From: Mucilaginibacter sp.
GTDB lineage: Bacteria; Bacteroidota; Bacteroidia; Sphingobacteriales; Sphingobacteriaceae
NCBI RefSeq assembly: GCF_025359345.1
Contig: NZ_JANYGQ010000001.1
Location: forward strand, 80,083-144,082
DNA length: 64,000 bases
Direction: 5' to 3'
Positions 46,071 through 56,273 of the stretch are shown here, piece by piece (within the stretch, counting starts at the first letter, position 1; each line of letters starts with the position of its first letter). The notes under the pieces were generated by a model. The model was given only the letters and a program-made list of their open reading frames with translations, was not told the origin of the DNA and ran no database searches. A program made the position numbers and the translations under genes.

Positions 46071-48794
46071 ATGAAAAGGAGTTTTGTTTTTGTTTGCATG
46101 CTGCTGGTATGCCAAACTGTTTTTTCTCAATCATTACTTCCGTACAAGAACGCTAAACTGCCTGTTGAGGATAGGGTGAAAGACCTAATTGCAAGAATGA
46201 ACCCAGAGGAAAAATTCTGGCAACTCTTTATGATACCGGGTGATTTGAAGGATGGGAAAGAAAAATATAAAAACGGAATTTTTGGTTTCCAGGTAAGCGC
46301 CCAAGGAAGTACTGATGCCGCGGGGCAATTGTTGAGCTACAAAGCTGCGGCTAATGCAAAAGAAACTGCAAAGCTCATCAATTCTATGCAGAAATATTTT
46401 GTTGAGGAAACAAGGTTAGGCATTCCCATCATCGCCTTTGATGAAGCCTTACATGGTTTAGTAAGAGATGGCGCCACCGCGTTTCCTGCAGCAATTGGCT
46501 TGTCCTCAACATGGGATCTTCCATTAATGAACCGGGTGGCAACTGCCATTGCAAGGGAAACAAAGAGCCGTGGAATACGGCAGATATTATCACCGGTGGT
46601 AAATATTGCGAGTGACGTGCGCTGGGGACGGGTGGAAGAAACCTATGGTGAAGATCCATTTCTCTCTTCAGAGATGGGGGTGGCATTTGTTTCGCCATTT
46701 GAAAAGATGGGCGTGGTTACAACACCCAAGCATTTTTTAGCCAATAGTGGAGACGGCGGCAGGGATAGTTACCCAATAGATATTGATGAGCGGTTGCTGG
46801 AAGAGGTTTATCTAGCTCCTTTCGAAGCCTGTTTTAAAAGAGGCGGCAGTCGTAGCGTAATGACGTCGTATAATTCATTAAACGGAAGCCCGAGTACAGC
46901 CAATAATTGGTTGCTTAACGAAAAGTTGAAGAAACAAATGAATTTTTCGGGTTTCATAATTTCAGACGCATCGGCAGTGGGCGGCGCTAATGTACTTCAC
47001 TATACCGCCAGTGACTACCCCGATGCTTCCGCAAAAGCCATCAATAATGGCTTGGATGTAATATTTCAAACAGCATATGAACATCATAAATTGTTTATGC
47101 CGCCTTTTTTAGATGGCCGGATAAACTCAAAAACAATTGATGAAGCACTGGCAAGGGTATTAAGAATAAAATTTGAACTGGGGCTTTTTGAAAACCCTTA
47201 CACTAATGAAGCGGAAGTAAGCAAGTGGAATGGCAATCCTGCCCATAAAGTGATAGCAAAGGAAGCCGCGCTGAAATCAATGGTGTTGCTCAAAAACGAG
47301 AATAACACATTGCCTTTGCAGAAAACAATTAAATCTGTAGCGGTTATCGGTTCAGATGCTGTTGAAGCAAGATTGGGCGGGTATAGCGGACCGGGTAATG
47401 GCAAAGTGAGCATACTTAATGGCATTAAAAATAAAGCAGGTAAATCGGTTAATGTACTGTATGCGGAAGGTTGTGGTCGTAATAGTCCCGAATGGGTAAG
47501 CGTGCCGTCTGCTAATTTATGTACTACTGTAAATGGTAAAACGCAAAATGGCTTATTAGGCGAATATTTTAATAATATCCAATTAAGCGGCAAGCCTGTA
47601 GTTACAAGGGTTGATAATGAAATGCATTTCGGCTGGACATTATACTCGCCGCATCCTGATATTAATTATGATTTTTATTCGGTGAAATGGACTGGGAAAA
47701 TAAAATCTCCTGCCGACGGAATATTTAAAATCGGGATCGATGGTAATGACGGATACAGACTTTATCTGGATGGTAAATTAATTATCGATAATTGGAAAAG
47801 CCAGACCTTTACCACAAAACTTGCCAATTATCATTTCGAAAAAGATAAAGAATATGATATCCGCGTAGAGTTTTTTGAATCGCAGGGTTATGCAAGGTTC
47901 AAGTTGGTTTGGAACGTAGGTGTACCCGATAACTGGCAGACAAAAATAAATGAAGCCGTAGCGGCAGCAAAAAAAGCCGATGTAGCTGTTGTTGTTGCAG
48001 GCGTGGAAGAAGGTGAATCGCAGGACAGGGCCTATTTAAATTTGCCGGGGCACCAGGAGGAAATGATAAATCAAATTGCGGCAACAGGAAAACCTGTGGT
48101 TGTGGTTTTGATCGGAGGTAGCGCCATTATCATGTCAAATTGGATTCAAAATGTTCCCTCCATACTAGATGCCTGGTATCCTGGTGAAGAAGGCGGCGAC
48201 GCGGTAGCTGATGTTTTATTTGGCGACTATAATCCTGCTGGTCGTTTACCTATTACCTTCCCGGTATTTGAAGGGCAATTACCTTTAGTGTATAACCATA
48301 AACCCACTGGCCGCACAGATGATTATGTTAACCTCAACGGCCAGCCATTGTTCCCATTTGGCTTTGGGTTAAGCTACTCGAATTTTGAATATAGCAACCT
48401 GCGGTTTGAGAAAAAAAGCTTTGCGAAAACAGATTCCACAACGGTTTATTGTGCCATTAAAAATACGGGCAGCCGCGATGGCGAGGAAGTAGCGCAATTG
48501 TATATCCGTGATTTGCTTTCATCAGTAGCTCAACCGGTGAAAGCTTTGAAAGGTTTTCAACGCCTGTTTTTAAAAGCGGGGGAGGCCAAAGAAATAGCGT
48601 TCCGAATTACACCGGATATGCTTAAAATGCTTAACAATAACATGCAATGGGTAGTTGAACCCGGCGAGTTCAGAATAATGATTGGCGCCTCATCTAAAGA
48701 CATCAGGCTAAGAGATGTGATAGCATGGTTGAATAATTGCCCTAGCATAGTAAGAACTAACATTATAAATTCAAGTTCAAAACGGATCCGATAA
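46071..48794 (+). CDS. GH3 glycosidase with inserted PA14 domain, secreted
   Basis: This is a protein of about 907 residues from ATG 46071, which starts a normal signal peptide (MKRSFVFVCMLLVCQTVFSQ); ATG 46038 would place 11 extra residues before it. The N-terminal GH3 barrel holds nucleophile D299 in GFIISDASAV. The second GH3 domain is split by a PA14 insertion at roughly residues 485-615 (GYRLYLDGKLIIDNWKSQ), and a fibronectin III-like domain follows (NTGSRDGEEVAQLYI). Such enzymes are beta-glucosidases or beta-xylosidases; the PA14 domain shapes oligosaccharide specificity. It ends with an unusual charged tail. Confidence 0.88.
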   Translation: MKRSFVFVCMLLVCQTVFSQSLLPYKNAKLPVEDRVKDLIARMNPEEKFWQLFMIPGDLKDGKEKYKNGIFGFQVSAQGSTDAAGQLLSYKAAANAKETAKLINSMQKYFVEETRLGIPIIAFDEALHGLVRDGATAFPAAIGLSSTWDLPLMNRVATAIARETKSRGIRQILSPVVNIASDVRWGRVEETYGEDPFLSSEMGVAFVSPFEKMGVVTTPKHFLANSGDGGRDSYPIDIDERLLEEVYLAPFEACFKRGGSRSVMTSYNSLNGSPSTANNWLLNEKLKKQMNFSGFIISDASAVGGANVLHYTASDYPDASAKAINNGLDVIFQTAYEHHKLFMPPFLDGRINSKTIDEALARVLRIKFELGLFENPYTNEAEVSKWNGNPAHKVIAKEAALKSMVLLKNENNTLPLQKTIKSVAVIGSDAVEARLGGYSGPGNGKVSILNGIKNKAGKSVNVLYAEGCGRNSPEWVSVPSANLCTTVNGKTQNGLLGEYFNNIQLSGKPVVTRVDNEMHFGWTLYSPHPDINYDFYSVKWTGKIKSPADGIFKIGIDGNDGYRLYLDGKLIIDNWKSQTFTTKLANYHFEKDKEYDIRVEFFESQGYARFKLVWNVGVPDNWQTKINEAVAAAKKADVAVVVAGVEEGESQDRAYLNLPGHQEEMINQIAATGKPVVVVLIGGSAIIMSNWIQNVPSILDAWYPGEEGGDAVADVLFGDYNPAGRLPITFPVFEGQLPLVYNHKPTGRTDDYVNLNGQPLFPFGFGLSYSNFEYSNLRFEKKSFAKTDSTTVYCAIKNTGSRDGEEVAQLYIRDLLSSVAQPVKALKGFQRLFLKAGEAKEIAFRITPDMLKMLNNNMQWVVEPGEFRIMIGASSKDIRLRDVIAWLNNCPSIVRTNIINSSSKRIR

Positions 48795-50965
48795 TGATAA
48801 ATAATAGAAAACATTTTATCTTTTTTACTTTGATGCTCACCGCTTTGTTTGGCAAGGGGCAAGCAGGTAACGAAAAGCAAACAGATGATTGGCTTATCAA
48901 TAATAAGCCCTACCTAGCGTCTGTTAAAAAATCAGAAAACGGGAAAGACATTATCTTGTCAAACGGATTATTGAAAAGAGTTTTTCGGATACAACCCAAT
49001 ATTGCATGTACCAGCTACCAAAATTTGAGCAGTAACCAGCAATTACTGAGGGATGTAAAACCCGAAGCAGCATTAATTATTGATGGCAAAAATTTTAACA
49101 TAGGAGGTTTATACGGGCAAAAAGAACATGCCTATTTACTGCCTGAATGGATTGACTTATTCACTGCAAATGAAAATGATTTTCAGTTCAAGTCTTATTC
49201 TGTATCCGAAATTCAGCCATTTATTAACTGGAAGCAAACATTTTGGGCGGGTAATATTAAGAAATCAAACGGTAAGGTTCTTACGCTTAATTTTCAGTCG
49301 AACTCGTTAAAAGGTATTGACGTGGCCGTTCATTACGAATTGTACGATGGTATCCCTTTAATTGTAAAGTGGTTGTCAATAACCAACAGCAGTAATCACT
49401 CAATAGTTATAAATAAGACCATTAACGAAATATTGGGTTTGGTTGAAGAAGAAAGCGCTGTTGTTGGAACGCCCGAACAAATGCAAAAACAACACGGCAT
49501 TTACATAGAAACAAACTATGCTTTTAACAATTCGATGCGTTATGATCTGAGCGATCAGACCACTCATTGGAAAACGGATCCGGCTTATACATCGCAGGTA
49601 AATTACAGTTACCAAACTCCCTCTATATTGGAGGTGTACCCCGAAAAAGTTACCGAGGTTAAATTACAGCCAAACGGAGTTTTTAATTCTGTTCGTACCC
49701 ACGAGCTACTGCTTGATAGTTACGATAGGGAAAGACGTGGGCTTGCTATCAGGAAAATGTACGCCACCGTTGCCCCTTGGACCACTGAGAACCCAATATT
49801 TATGCACCTGCTAAGCAGGAATGATGAGCAGGTAAAAAATGCTATTGAACAGTGCGTTTCAACCGGTTATGAGGCATTGATACTCAGCTTTGGCAGCCAC
49901 TGTAATATGGAAGACACAACGGCTGCAAATATTAGCAAATGGAAACAATTGACACAACTGGCGCATCAAAAAGGAATTAAAATTGGAAGTTATTCATTGT
50001 TCAGTTCGCGCCAAATTAGCGATGAAGACGATGTGATAGACCCTGTTAGCGGTAAACCAGATGCGGCGGCTATGTTTGGGCATGCACCATGCATGGGGAG
50101 CAAGTGGGGACTTGCTTATATCAGCAAACTGAAATATTTTATGGAAAATACCGGTTTCGATATTTTCGAAAACGATGGTCCATACCCCGGCGATGTTTGT
50201 GCCTCGACCACACATCCCGGGCACTCAGGGTTAGGTGATTCGCAGTGGAAACAAATTGAATTGCAAAAAGGATTATACCATTGGTGCAGCGAACATGGCA
50301 TTTATGTTAATGCCCCCGATTGGTATTTACTAGATGGAACGAACAAAATTGCATTAGGATATCGTGAAGTGAATTTTTCGTTACCCCGCGAACAGCAAAA
50401 GATATTGAACCGCCAGAATATTTTTGATGCAACCTGGGAAGAAATGCCCTCAATGGTTTGGGGATTTGTCCCGCTCACCCGCTACCAGGGTGGTGGTGAA
50501 GAAGCGGTATTAGAGCCGCTTGGAAATCATTTAAAAGATTACGAACAATTAATGATGCAGTACTATGGTGCCGGTGTGCAAGCCTGTTACAGGGGGCCGC
50601 GTTTGTATGATACCGATAAAACAAAGCAATTGGTAGTAAAAATAATAGGATGGTACAAGAAATACAGGGATATCCTTAATTCTGATATCATACACCTTCG
50701 GCGCGCAGACGGACGGGATTGGGATGGTTTTATTCATGTAAACCCTCATTTAAAACAAAAAGGGCTGGTAATGTTGTTCAACCCAACTAAAGAAAAAATT
50801 ACAAGAAAGATAAAGTTGCCATTGTATTATACCGGCTTATCCACTACCGCTGCTGTAAAAGAAAAGGATATTGCAGTAAGGAAATATAGCCTTAACAGGG
50901 ATTATGAAATTGAAGTAGCAGTAACAATTGAACCCGAGAATTATACGTGGTTGGTAGTAGAGTAA
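48794..50965 (+). CDS. Putative glycoside hydrolase, GH36/clan-D-like, secreted
   Basis: This 723-residue protein starts with the ATG that shares a base with the GH3 stop (TAATG). It has a short signal peptide, a beta-sandwich of about 300 residues, and a TIM-barrel-like region where D461 lies in FENDGPYPGDVCAS, the place of the catalytic nucleophile in clan GH-D alpha-galactosidases. The C-terminal part is a small beta domain. I cannot assign it to a numbered family with certainty, and it may represent a poorly characterised class. Position within the hydrolase run supports a role in the same glycan. Confidence 0.65.
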   Translation: MINNRKHFIFFTLMLTALFGKGQAGNEKQTDDWLINNKPYLASVKKSENGKDIILSNGLLKRVFRIQPNIACTSYQNLSSNQQLLRDVKPEAALIIDGKNFNIGGLYGQKEHAYLLPEWIDLFTANENDFQFKSYSVSEIQPFINWKQTFWAGNIKKSNGKVLTLNFQSNSLKGIDVAVHYELYDGIPLIVKWLSITNSSNHSIVINKTINEILGLVEEESAVVGTPEQMQKQHGIYIETNYAFNNSMRYDLSDQTTHWKTDPAYTSQVNYSYQTPSILEVYPEKVTEVKLQPNGVFNSVRTHELLLDSYDRERRGLAIRKMYATVAPWTTENPIFMHLLSRNDEQVKNAIEQCVSTGYEALILSFGSHCNMEDTTAANISKWKQLTQLAHQKGIKIGSYSLFSSRQISDEDDVIDPVSGKPDAAAMFGHAPCMGSKWGLAYISKLKYFMENTGFDIFENDGPYPGDVCASTTHPGHSGLGDSQWKQIELQKGLYHWCSEHGIYVNAPDWYLLDGTNKIALGYREVNFSLPREQQKILNRQNIFDATWEEMPSMVWGFVPLTRYQGGGEEAVLEPLGNHLKDYEQLMMQYYGAGVQACYRGPRLYDTDKTKQLVVKIIGWYKKYRDILNSDIIHLRRADGRDWDGFIHVNPHLKQKGLVMLFNPTKEKITRKIKLPLYYTGLSTTAAVKEKDIAVRKYSLNRDYEIEVAVTIEPENYTWLVVE

Positions 50966-50987
50966 TGAAAAACTAAAATAAATAAGT

Positions 50988-52457
50988 ATGAAACTATTCA
51001 GATTTTCACTTTTCATTTTTTTGTTTTTTGTGGTAGCAATATCGAATGCTCAAAAAACGGCCCCTAAACCATATGGTGCATTACCCAGCGAGCGCCAATT
51101 GAAATGGCATGAAATGGAACGTTACTGTTTTCTCCATTTTACTGTGAATACTTTTACAGACCGGGAATGGGGCCTGGGTGGCGAAAAGGAGAGTGTGTTC
51201 AACCCGACGGATTTCAACGCTGATCAAATAGTGTCGACCATTGCCAAACATGGCTTTAAGGGAGCCATTTTAACCTGTAAGCACCACGATGGTTTTTGCC
51301 TGTGGCCCTCAAAATACACCGAACACTCAGTGAAAAACAGTACATGGAAGAATGGGAAGGGGGATGTGGTTAGAGAGATTTCAGAGGCTTGTAAAAAGTA
51401 CGGAATAAAGTTTGGCGTTTATCTTTCGCCATGGGACAGGAACAGTGCTTTGTATGGTAAACCCGAATACATTACCTACTACCGCAATCAACTTAAAGAA
51501 TTGCTGACCAATTATGGAAACATTTCAGAGGTATGGTTGGATGGGGCTAACGGGGGCGATGGTTATTATGGAGGAGCCAACGAAAAAAGAGAAATTGATA
51601 GAAAAACCTATTACGATTGGGATAACACTTTTTCCATCATCAGGAAGTTGCAGCCCAATGCATGCATTTTTAGCGATATTGGCCCGGATACCCGGTGGTG
51701 TGGGAATGAAAGCGGATTTGTAAAAGACTCGTGCTGGGCAGCATATACAGCACACGGGCCCAATGGCGACAAACCCGGCATTGGATACACACAATCTGAT
51801 GAAGGCGAAACCGGTACATTGAACGGTCAGGCATGGATTCCTGCCGAAGTAGATGTTTCTATCCGTCCGGGTTGGTTTTATCACCAAAGTGAAGATACTA
51901 AGGTGAGAAGCCTGGAAAGTTTAAAAGAGATCTACTTTAAATCTGTAGGCAATGGCGCCTGCTGGAACCTGAACCTTCCACCTGATCGTACAGGTCAGAT
52001 CAATGCTAACGATATCAAGGCACTGGACGAACTTCAGGATTATCTGACAAAATCATTCTCAAAAAATTTATTACAGGGAGCAAAAGTATCAGCGTCCGAG
52101 ACGCGGGGAAATAATAAGCAATTTGCGGCTTTTAATGTATTGGACAATAACAAAAAAACGTATTGGGCGGTAAATGATGCTACCAGAACAGCTTCCCTCA
52201 CTTTTACTCTTCCAAAAGAAAGTACTTTCAATTGTTTCGAGATTAAGGAGTATATAAAATTAGGGCAACGCATTCAATCTTTCACTATAGAAGTAGAGAA
52301 AAATGGAAAATGGGAACAGGTATTCAAAGGCAGTACTGTAGGCAGCAAAAAACTGGCAAAGTTCGATAATGTTTCAGCGCGGAGGGTGACGGTAACATTT
52401 TTAAATTCATTGGCTTGCCCGGTGATAGAATCTGTAAAGCTTTTCAAGGTTTTATAA
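50988..52457 (+). CDS. GH29 alpha-L-fucosidase, subfamily B-like, with C-terminal F5/8-type carbohydrate-binding domain
   Basis: This 489-residue protein has a signal peptide ending ISNAQ. The catalytic barrel shows LHFTVNTFTDREWGLGGE, LTCKHHDGFCLWPSKYT and nucleophile D185 in EVWLDGANGGDGYYGG, the pattern of alpha-1,3/1,4-fucosidases (subfamily B). The acid/base is probably the Glu of TQSDEGETG or nearby. Residues about 350-489 form a discoidin-like module (KVSASETRGNNKQFAAFNVL). Its different linkage preference complements the two other GH29 enzymes in the window. Confidence 0.88.
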   Translation: MKLFRFSLFIFLFFVVAISNAQKTAPKPYGALPSERQLKWHEMERYCFLHFTVNTFTDREWGLGGEKESVFNPTDFNADQIVSTIAKHGFKGAILTCKHHDGFCLWPSKYTEHSVKNSTWKNGKGDVVREISEACKKYGIKFGVYLSPWDRNSALYGKPEYITYYRNQLKELLTNYGNISEVWLDGANGGDGYYGGANEKREIDRKTYYDWDNTFSIIRKLQPNACIFSDIGPDTRWCGNESGFVKDSCWAAYTAHGPNGDKPGIGYTQSDEGETGTLNGQAWIPAEVDVSIRPGWFYHQSEDTKVRSLESLKEIYFKSVGNGACWNLNLPPDRTGQINANDIKALDELQDYLTKSFSKNLLQGAKVSASETRGNNKQFAAFNVLDNNKKTYWAVNDATRTASLTFTLPKESTFNCFEIKEYIKLGQRIQSFTIEVEKNGKWEQVFKGSTVGSKKLAKFDNVSARRVTVTFLNSLACPVIESVKLFKVL

Positions 52458-52542
52458 GATGATTAAAGGCATAAGAAAAGAATCAACCAAACTATCAGAT
52501 TCAAATTTTAATACTAAACCAATAGAATAATACCCATAGCAA

Positions 52543-54945
52543 ATGAGAAACCTGTTTTTTATTGTCGCTGTTTTAATAGTCATTCCTTCTGCTTTTGTTA
52601 ATGCGAAATCATCATCAATTAAGCATGCTGCTGATAACAAAGCCGCGTTTTCTTCCGAAAGCCAATACAGTATCAGTAATCCTTTTATGACGGTTGTCTT
52701 GAATCCTAACACCAGGACACTGGAGGTAAGGAGCAAATCGCCAAAGAAAATATTTCTGAAAAATATTGTGCCAAATGGTGCAACGGGAACAATCAGAAAG
52801 GGTGAAGTAACCAACGCCGTTTTTGGAAAAGGGAGAGTTTTAACTATCGCGACTGCCAATGGCGGCTCAATATCGTTCACGCTTTATCCCCTGCAGCCTT
52901 TTTTGTTTGTAAACCAAACAATTAAAAATGAAAGCAATAGTGACGTTGATCTACAGAAACTTAACCCGGTTTCGTTTCTGGTCGATCTTGGAAAACCGGC
53001 AACAACATTGAAAACATTGGGTACAGGTGGTTTACTTGACCCGGATAAAAATTCAGGGAGTTATGTGTTTCTTACAACGGTTGATCCTGCCACCAGGAAC
53101 GGGGTTGTAACGGGCTGGTTAACAAATGAGAAAGGTAGTGGAGTAGTATTTTCCGGTGTCAATAATAATTTGGTTGAAATAAAGGCTCAAATTGACTATG
53201 GACATTTTCGTTTGTCTGCTGGAAAAAGCGAAGCTACTGAAACCCTGGTTATTGGCTATTTTGATGATGCACGTTTAGGGGAAGAACAATTTGCTGATGC
53301 TATAGCAAAGCAACAAAATATTAAATTAAAGGCCCGCTCTGCCGTTTACTGTACATGGTATTCAGAAAAAAACGGTGGCGCCGGTAGTGAGTCATCTACT
53401 ATTGAACTGGCTAAATTTATAAAAAACAACTTGCAGCCCTTTGGCCTAGGCGTCGTTCAGATAGATGATCAATGGCAGGATGGTGGACAGTACAATGGTC
53501 CCCATCGCGGTTTCGATCGGGTTGACCCTAAGGGCGGTTATCCAAACGGAATGACACCTACTGCAATTGCCGTAAAAAAAGAAGGACTGACAGCCGGAAT
53601 ATGGTGGATGCCATTCGCCCGAAATCACCAGGATCCCGAATACAAAGACCGGCAGAATTGGTTTGCGTATCGTAAAAACGATAAGCCTTTCGAAACTAAA
53701 TGGGGGGGCACGTCTCTCGATCTTACTTACCCCGAGGTTCAAAATCATATTGCTTATGTTGCCAAAACAATGCACAATTGGGGTTATAATTATTTCAAGA
53801 TGGATGGCCTGTATACCGGCACTGTTACAGAGCAGGTTTACATTAATGACGGCTATAAGAACGATAGCATCGGTAATAATAAGCCATTATATAACCCGCT
53901 TAAAACACAGATTGAAGCATTTAGGGATGGGTTAAAGATATTGCGAAAGGCGGTTGGCGGTGATGTTTTCTTTTCGGGTTGTTGTGTAAGCCAGAATATG
54001 CGGTCATTTGGGGCTTCCATAGGCTTGGTTAATTCAATGCGGATTGGCCCTGATTTTAATCACGATGGGCAGACTATTCGTACGGGCGCTATCCGTGCAT
54101 CGCGTTTATACTTTTTGAACGGGAGAGTTTGGTGGAACGATCCAGATCCGTCCATGATAAGAGAAAACGGCACGTCAAGTGCAGATGGGGGCGGTGCGGG
54201 GATAGGCAGTTTGACCAGGGCCCGGATGCTGCCTTCGTTCGTTGCAGTTTCCGGCCAGTTTTTTCTCAGCAGCGACTGGCTGCCCAGCCTCCCAGCCGAC
54301 CGTATAGAAATTATGAAGCGCTGTATGGCTTCGCATAAAGGGGTTGCCCGGCCCGTCGATGCTTTTGATAAAGCACTTCCATCTGTTTGGATTGCTAATG
54401 ATAAAAAGTCTGGCACACAGCGCAATGTAATTGGTTTATACAATTGGGACACGGGAACTAAAAATATTGGAAGCACCTTACGCCGGGCAGGCTTGAATGA
54501 TAAAACCAGCTATCATGCCTTTGACTTTTGGGAAAACAAAGCACTACCTGATATTTCGGGTTCATTTGCATGGGACCTGCCAGCTGAGTCGTGCAGGATA
54601 ATTGCTGTTCGTGCTAAGTCAAATCACCCGGTTGTTGTTTCAACTTCCCAACATGTAACACAGGGAATGACTGATTTACTTAAAGAAGAATGGAAGAACC
54701 AAACACTTTCTGGGACGAGTAAACTAATTGGGGGTGACAATTATGAATTGCGTATAGCAGGGATGAATGATGGTGGAGCATGGAAAATTAACGAAGCGAC
54801 AATTGTCGGAAACAAAGAAGGAGTTACCATTGAAGTTTTACCCCAAACAAAAAAGGGATGGTTAAGGATAGCTATTAAAAGCCAAAAGAGCCAGCCAATA
54901 AAATGGCAACTAAGGTTTAATAAAGATAACACCCGGAACCAGTAA
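52543..54945 (+). CDS. GH36-like alpha-galactosidase, secreted
   Basis: This 800-residue protein has a signal peptide ending FVNAK. It has an N-terminal beta-sandwich (about 45-250), a TIM barrel with IDDQWQDGG, GIWWMPFA and the likely nucleophile D421 in YFKMDGLYTG, a later acid/base candidate in MRIGPDFNHDG, and a C-terminal beta domain. GH36/GH27 enzymes release alpha-galactose. It is the last gene of the hydrolase operon, 85 bp after the GH29, and is followed by the convergent araC2. Specificity could also be for a related alpha-sugar. Confidence 0.75.
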   Translation: MRNLFFIVAVLIVIPSAFVNAKSSSIKHAADNKAAFSSESQYSISNPFMTVVLNPNTRTLEVRSKSPKKIFLKNIVPNGATGTIRKGEVTNAVFGKGRVLTIATANGGSISFTLYPLQPFLFVNQTIKNESNSDVDLQKLNPVSFLVDLGKPATTLKTLGTGGLLDPDKNSGSYVFLTTVDPATRNGVVTGWLTNEKGSGVVFSGVNNNLVEIKAQIDYGHFRLSAGKSEATETLVIGYFDDARLGEEQFADAIAKQQNIKLKARSAVYCTWYSEKNGGAGSESSTIELAKFIKNNLQPFGLGVVQIDDQWQDGGQYNGPHRGFDRVDPKGGYPNGMTPTAIAVKKEGLTAGIWWMPFARNHQDPEYKDRQNWFAYRKNDKPFETKWGGTSLDLTYPEVQNHIAYVAKTMHNWGYNYFKMDGLYTGTVTEQVYINDGYKNDSIGNNKPLYNPLKTQIEAFRDGLKILRKAVGGDVFFSGCCVSQNMRSFGASIGLVNSMRIGPDFNHDGQTIRTGAIRASRLYFLNGRVWWNDPDPSMIRENGTSSADGGGAGIGSLTRARMLPSFVAVSGQFFLSSDWLPSLPADRIEIMKRCMASHKGVARPVDAFDKALPSVWIANDKKSGTQRNVIGLYNWDTGTKNIGSTLRRAGLNDKTSYHAFDFWENKALPDISGSFAWDLPAESCRIIAVRAKSNHPVVVSTSQHVTQGMTDLLKEEWKNQTLSGTSKLIGGDNYELRIAGMNDGGAWKINEATIVGNKEGVTIEVLPQTKKGWLRIAIKSQKSQPIKWQLRFNKDNTRNQ

Positions 54946-54975
54946 TACCGCTTCCTGGGCTAACCCTTTTATCTG

Positions 54976-55851
54976 CTATTTATCGCTTCCCAAAAAGCTT
55001 TTTTGATAGCTTAAAGGAGTTTTACCCTTCATCTGTTTAAAATGCTTATGAAAACTCGAAAAATTATTAAAGCCGCTCTCATCACATATCTCCTTTATGT
55101 TTAACTTGTTGTCAATAAGAAGCTTACATGCCTGGCCTACACGTATTTCATTTATAAACTGGGAATAAGTTTTCCGGCTCCTTGATTTAAAGAATTTGCA
55201 AAATGAGTTAGTGCTGATGTTAGCGACCTCAGCTATCTCTTCCAATGTTATTTGCTTTTTAAAGTTGGCTATGGAGTAATTATAAATGGCATTAATACGG
55301 TCTTTTTCTGATTCCTGGAAATTGTTCTGAAAGCCAATGGAAGCCAGCAGGCTGCTTTCCCCGCATTCGCAGATAGCAATCAATACTTCCATCAGCAAAA
55401 TAATCTTACGGGTGCCCTCTGCACTAATGATTTTCTCTATCAGGCATCCTATGTTTTCACCAAATGGACTGCGGATATGAAGACCTCTTTTTGATCTTTC
55501 GAGCGTTGTCCTGATCGACATGTTTTCAGGCAGGTTTAGAAATAGGTCCCCCCAAAAGTTTTCATTGAAATGTACAACGCTTACATCAGTAGTTATGTCG
55601 GCGTGTTTTTGAAAAAAAATGTTGTCAAACTGCCAGTAATGGGGCAGGTTGGAGCCTACCAGTACAATATCACCCGTTAAAAACGGGCTAATACTATCTC
55701 CAATAAATTGCGTGCCTTTACCTTTTTTAAAATAAACAAGCTCAACTTCCGGATGATAGTGCCAGCGGTTGTTAACATCAGGTAAGGTATCCTGCCTTGC
55801 GCTGAATGAATCTACCACGTCTTTGGATACTTTTAACAATTGAGGTTTCAT
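54976..55851 (-). CDS. AraC-family transcriptional regulator, copy 2
   Basis: This is a protein of about 291 residues. I chose ATG 55851 (MKPQLLKVSKDVVDSFSARQ) because the paralogue at 23686 starts with the same residues; an upstream ATG at 55881 adds ten. It has cupin-like sensor WHYHPEVELVYFKKGKGTQF and C-terminal double HTH (ITLEEIAEVANISTNSFCKF, ICDESGFNNFSSFHKHFK). The HTH recognition regions of the two paralogues are almost identical, so they should read similar operators. It is convergent with the hydrolase operon and divergent from the PUL 2 sigma gene. Confidence 0.88.
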   Translation of the reverse strand: MKPQLLKVSKDVVDSFSARQDTLPDVNNRWHYHPEVELVYFKKGKGTQFIGDSISPFLTGDIVLVGSNLPHYWQFDNIFFQKHADITTDVSVVHFNENFWGDLFLNLPENMSIRTTLERSKRGLHIRSPFGENIGCLIEKIISAEGTRKIILLMEVLIAICECGESSLLASIGFQNNFQESEKDRINAIYNYSIANFKKQITLEEIAEVANISTNSFCKFFKSRSRKTYSQFINEIRVGQACKLLIDNKLNIKEICDESGFNNFSSFHKHFKQMKGKTPLSYQKSFLGSDK

Positions 55852-56273
55852 AATGAAATTATGGCAGGTTGAAAATAGCAAAAGTTCAACTTAATAATCC
55901 GGAACTGTATATTTTTTTGCTAATAAATTCCAATATCGCTTAATAATAGGGTAAAAACGTAAAATTTTAAGTTTTTATCAATGCCTTTATTTGTATACCA
56001 ATTGTATCGTGATTAACCTGGGTTTAAGAATTAAAGGTTAAATAAATCGAGCCTGCCAGCGCAGGTGTTTCGAAATTGTTGATTTAGCAGGTAAATAAAA
56101 AATATATCTACGCGTTCGGTGAGCATTTCTTGAATTTATTTGGCAAGTAATGGAAAATAGTCATTCCGGGCGCGTTTTTTCTGCCTTCTATTGAGTGATT
56201 TAGCCGGCTTTTACTTATTCTGTATGTTTTTAATTTGTTAATTTTTAGTCAGATACTCTTGTTTGTTTGAAAA
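55852..56273. promoter_or_regulatory. Divergent region araC2 / sigma factor 2 with conserved element (copy B)
   Basis: Positions 55921-56010 match copy A (41951-42040) at 74 of 90 bases. The 17-mer CCAATATCGCTTAATAA (55930-55946) starts 79 bp upstream of the araC2 start codon, exactly as in araC1. The remaining 260 bp up to the sigma gene are AT-rich and hold no other structure I can support. Confidence 0.6.
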
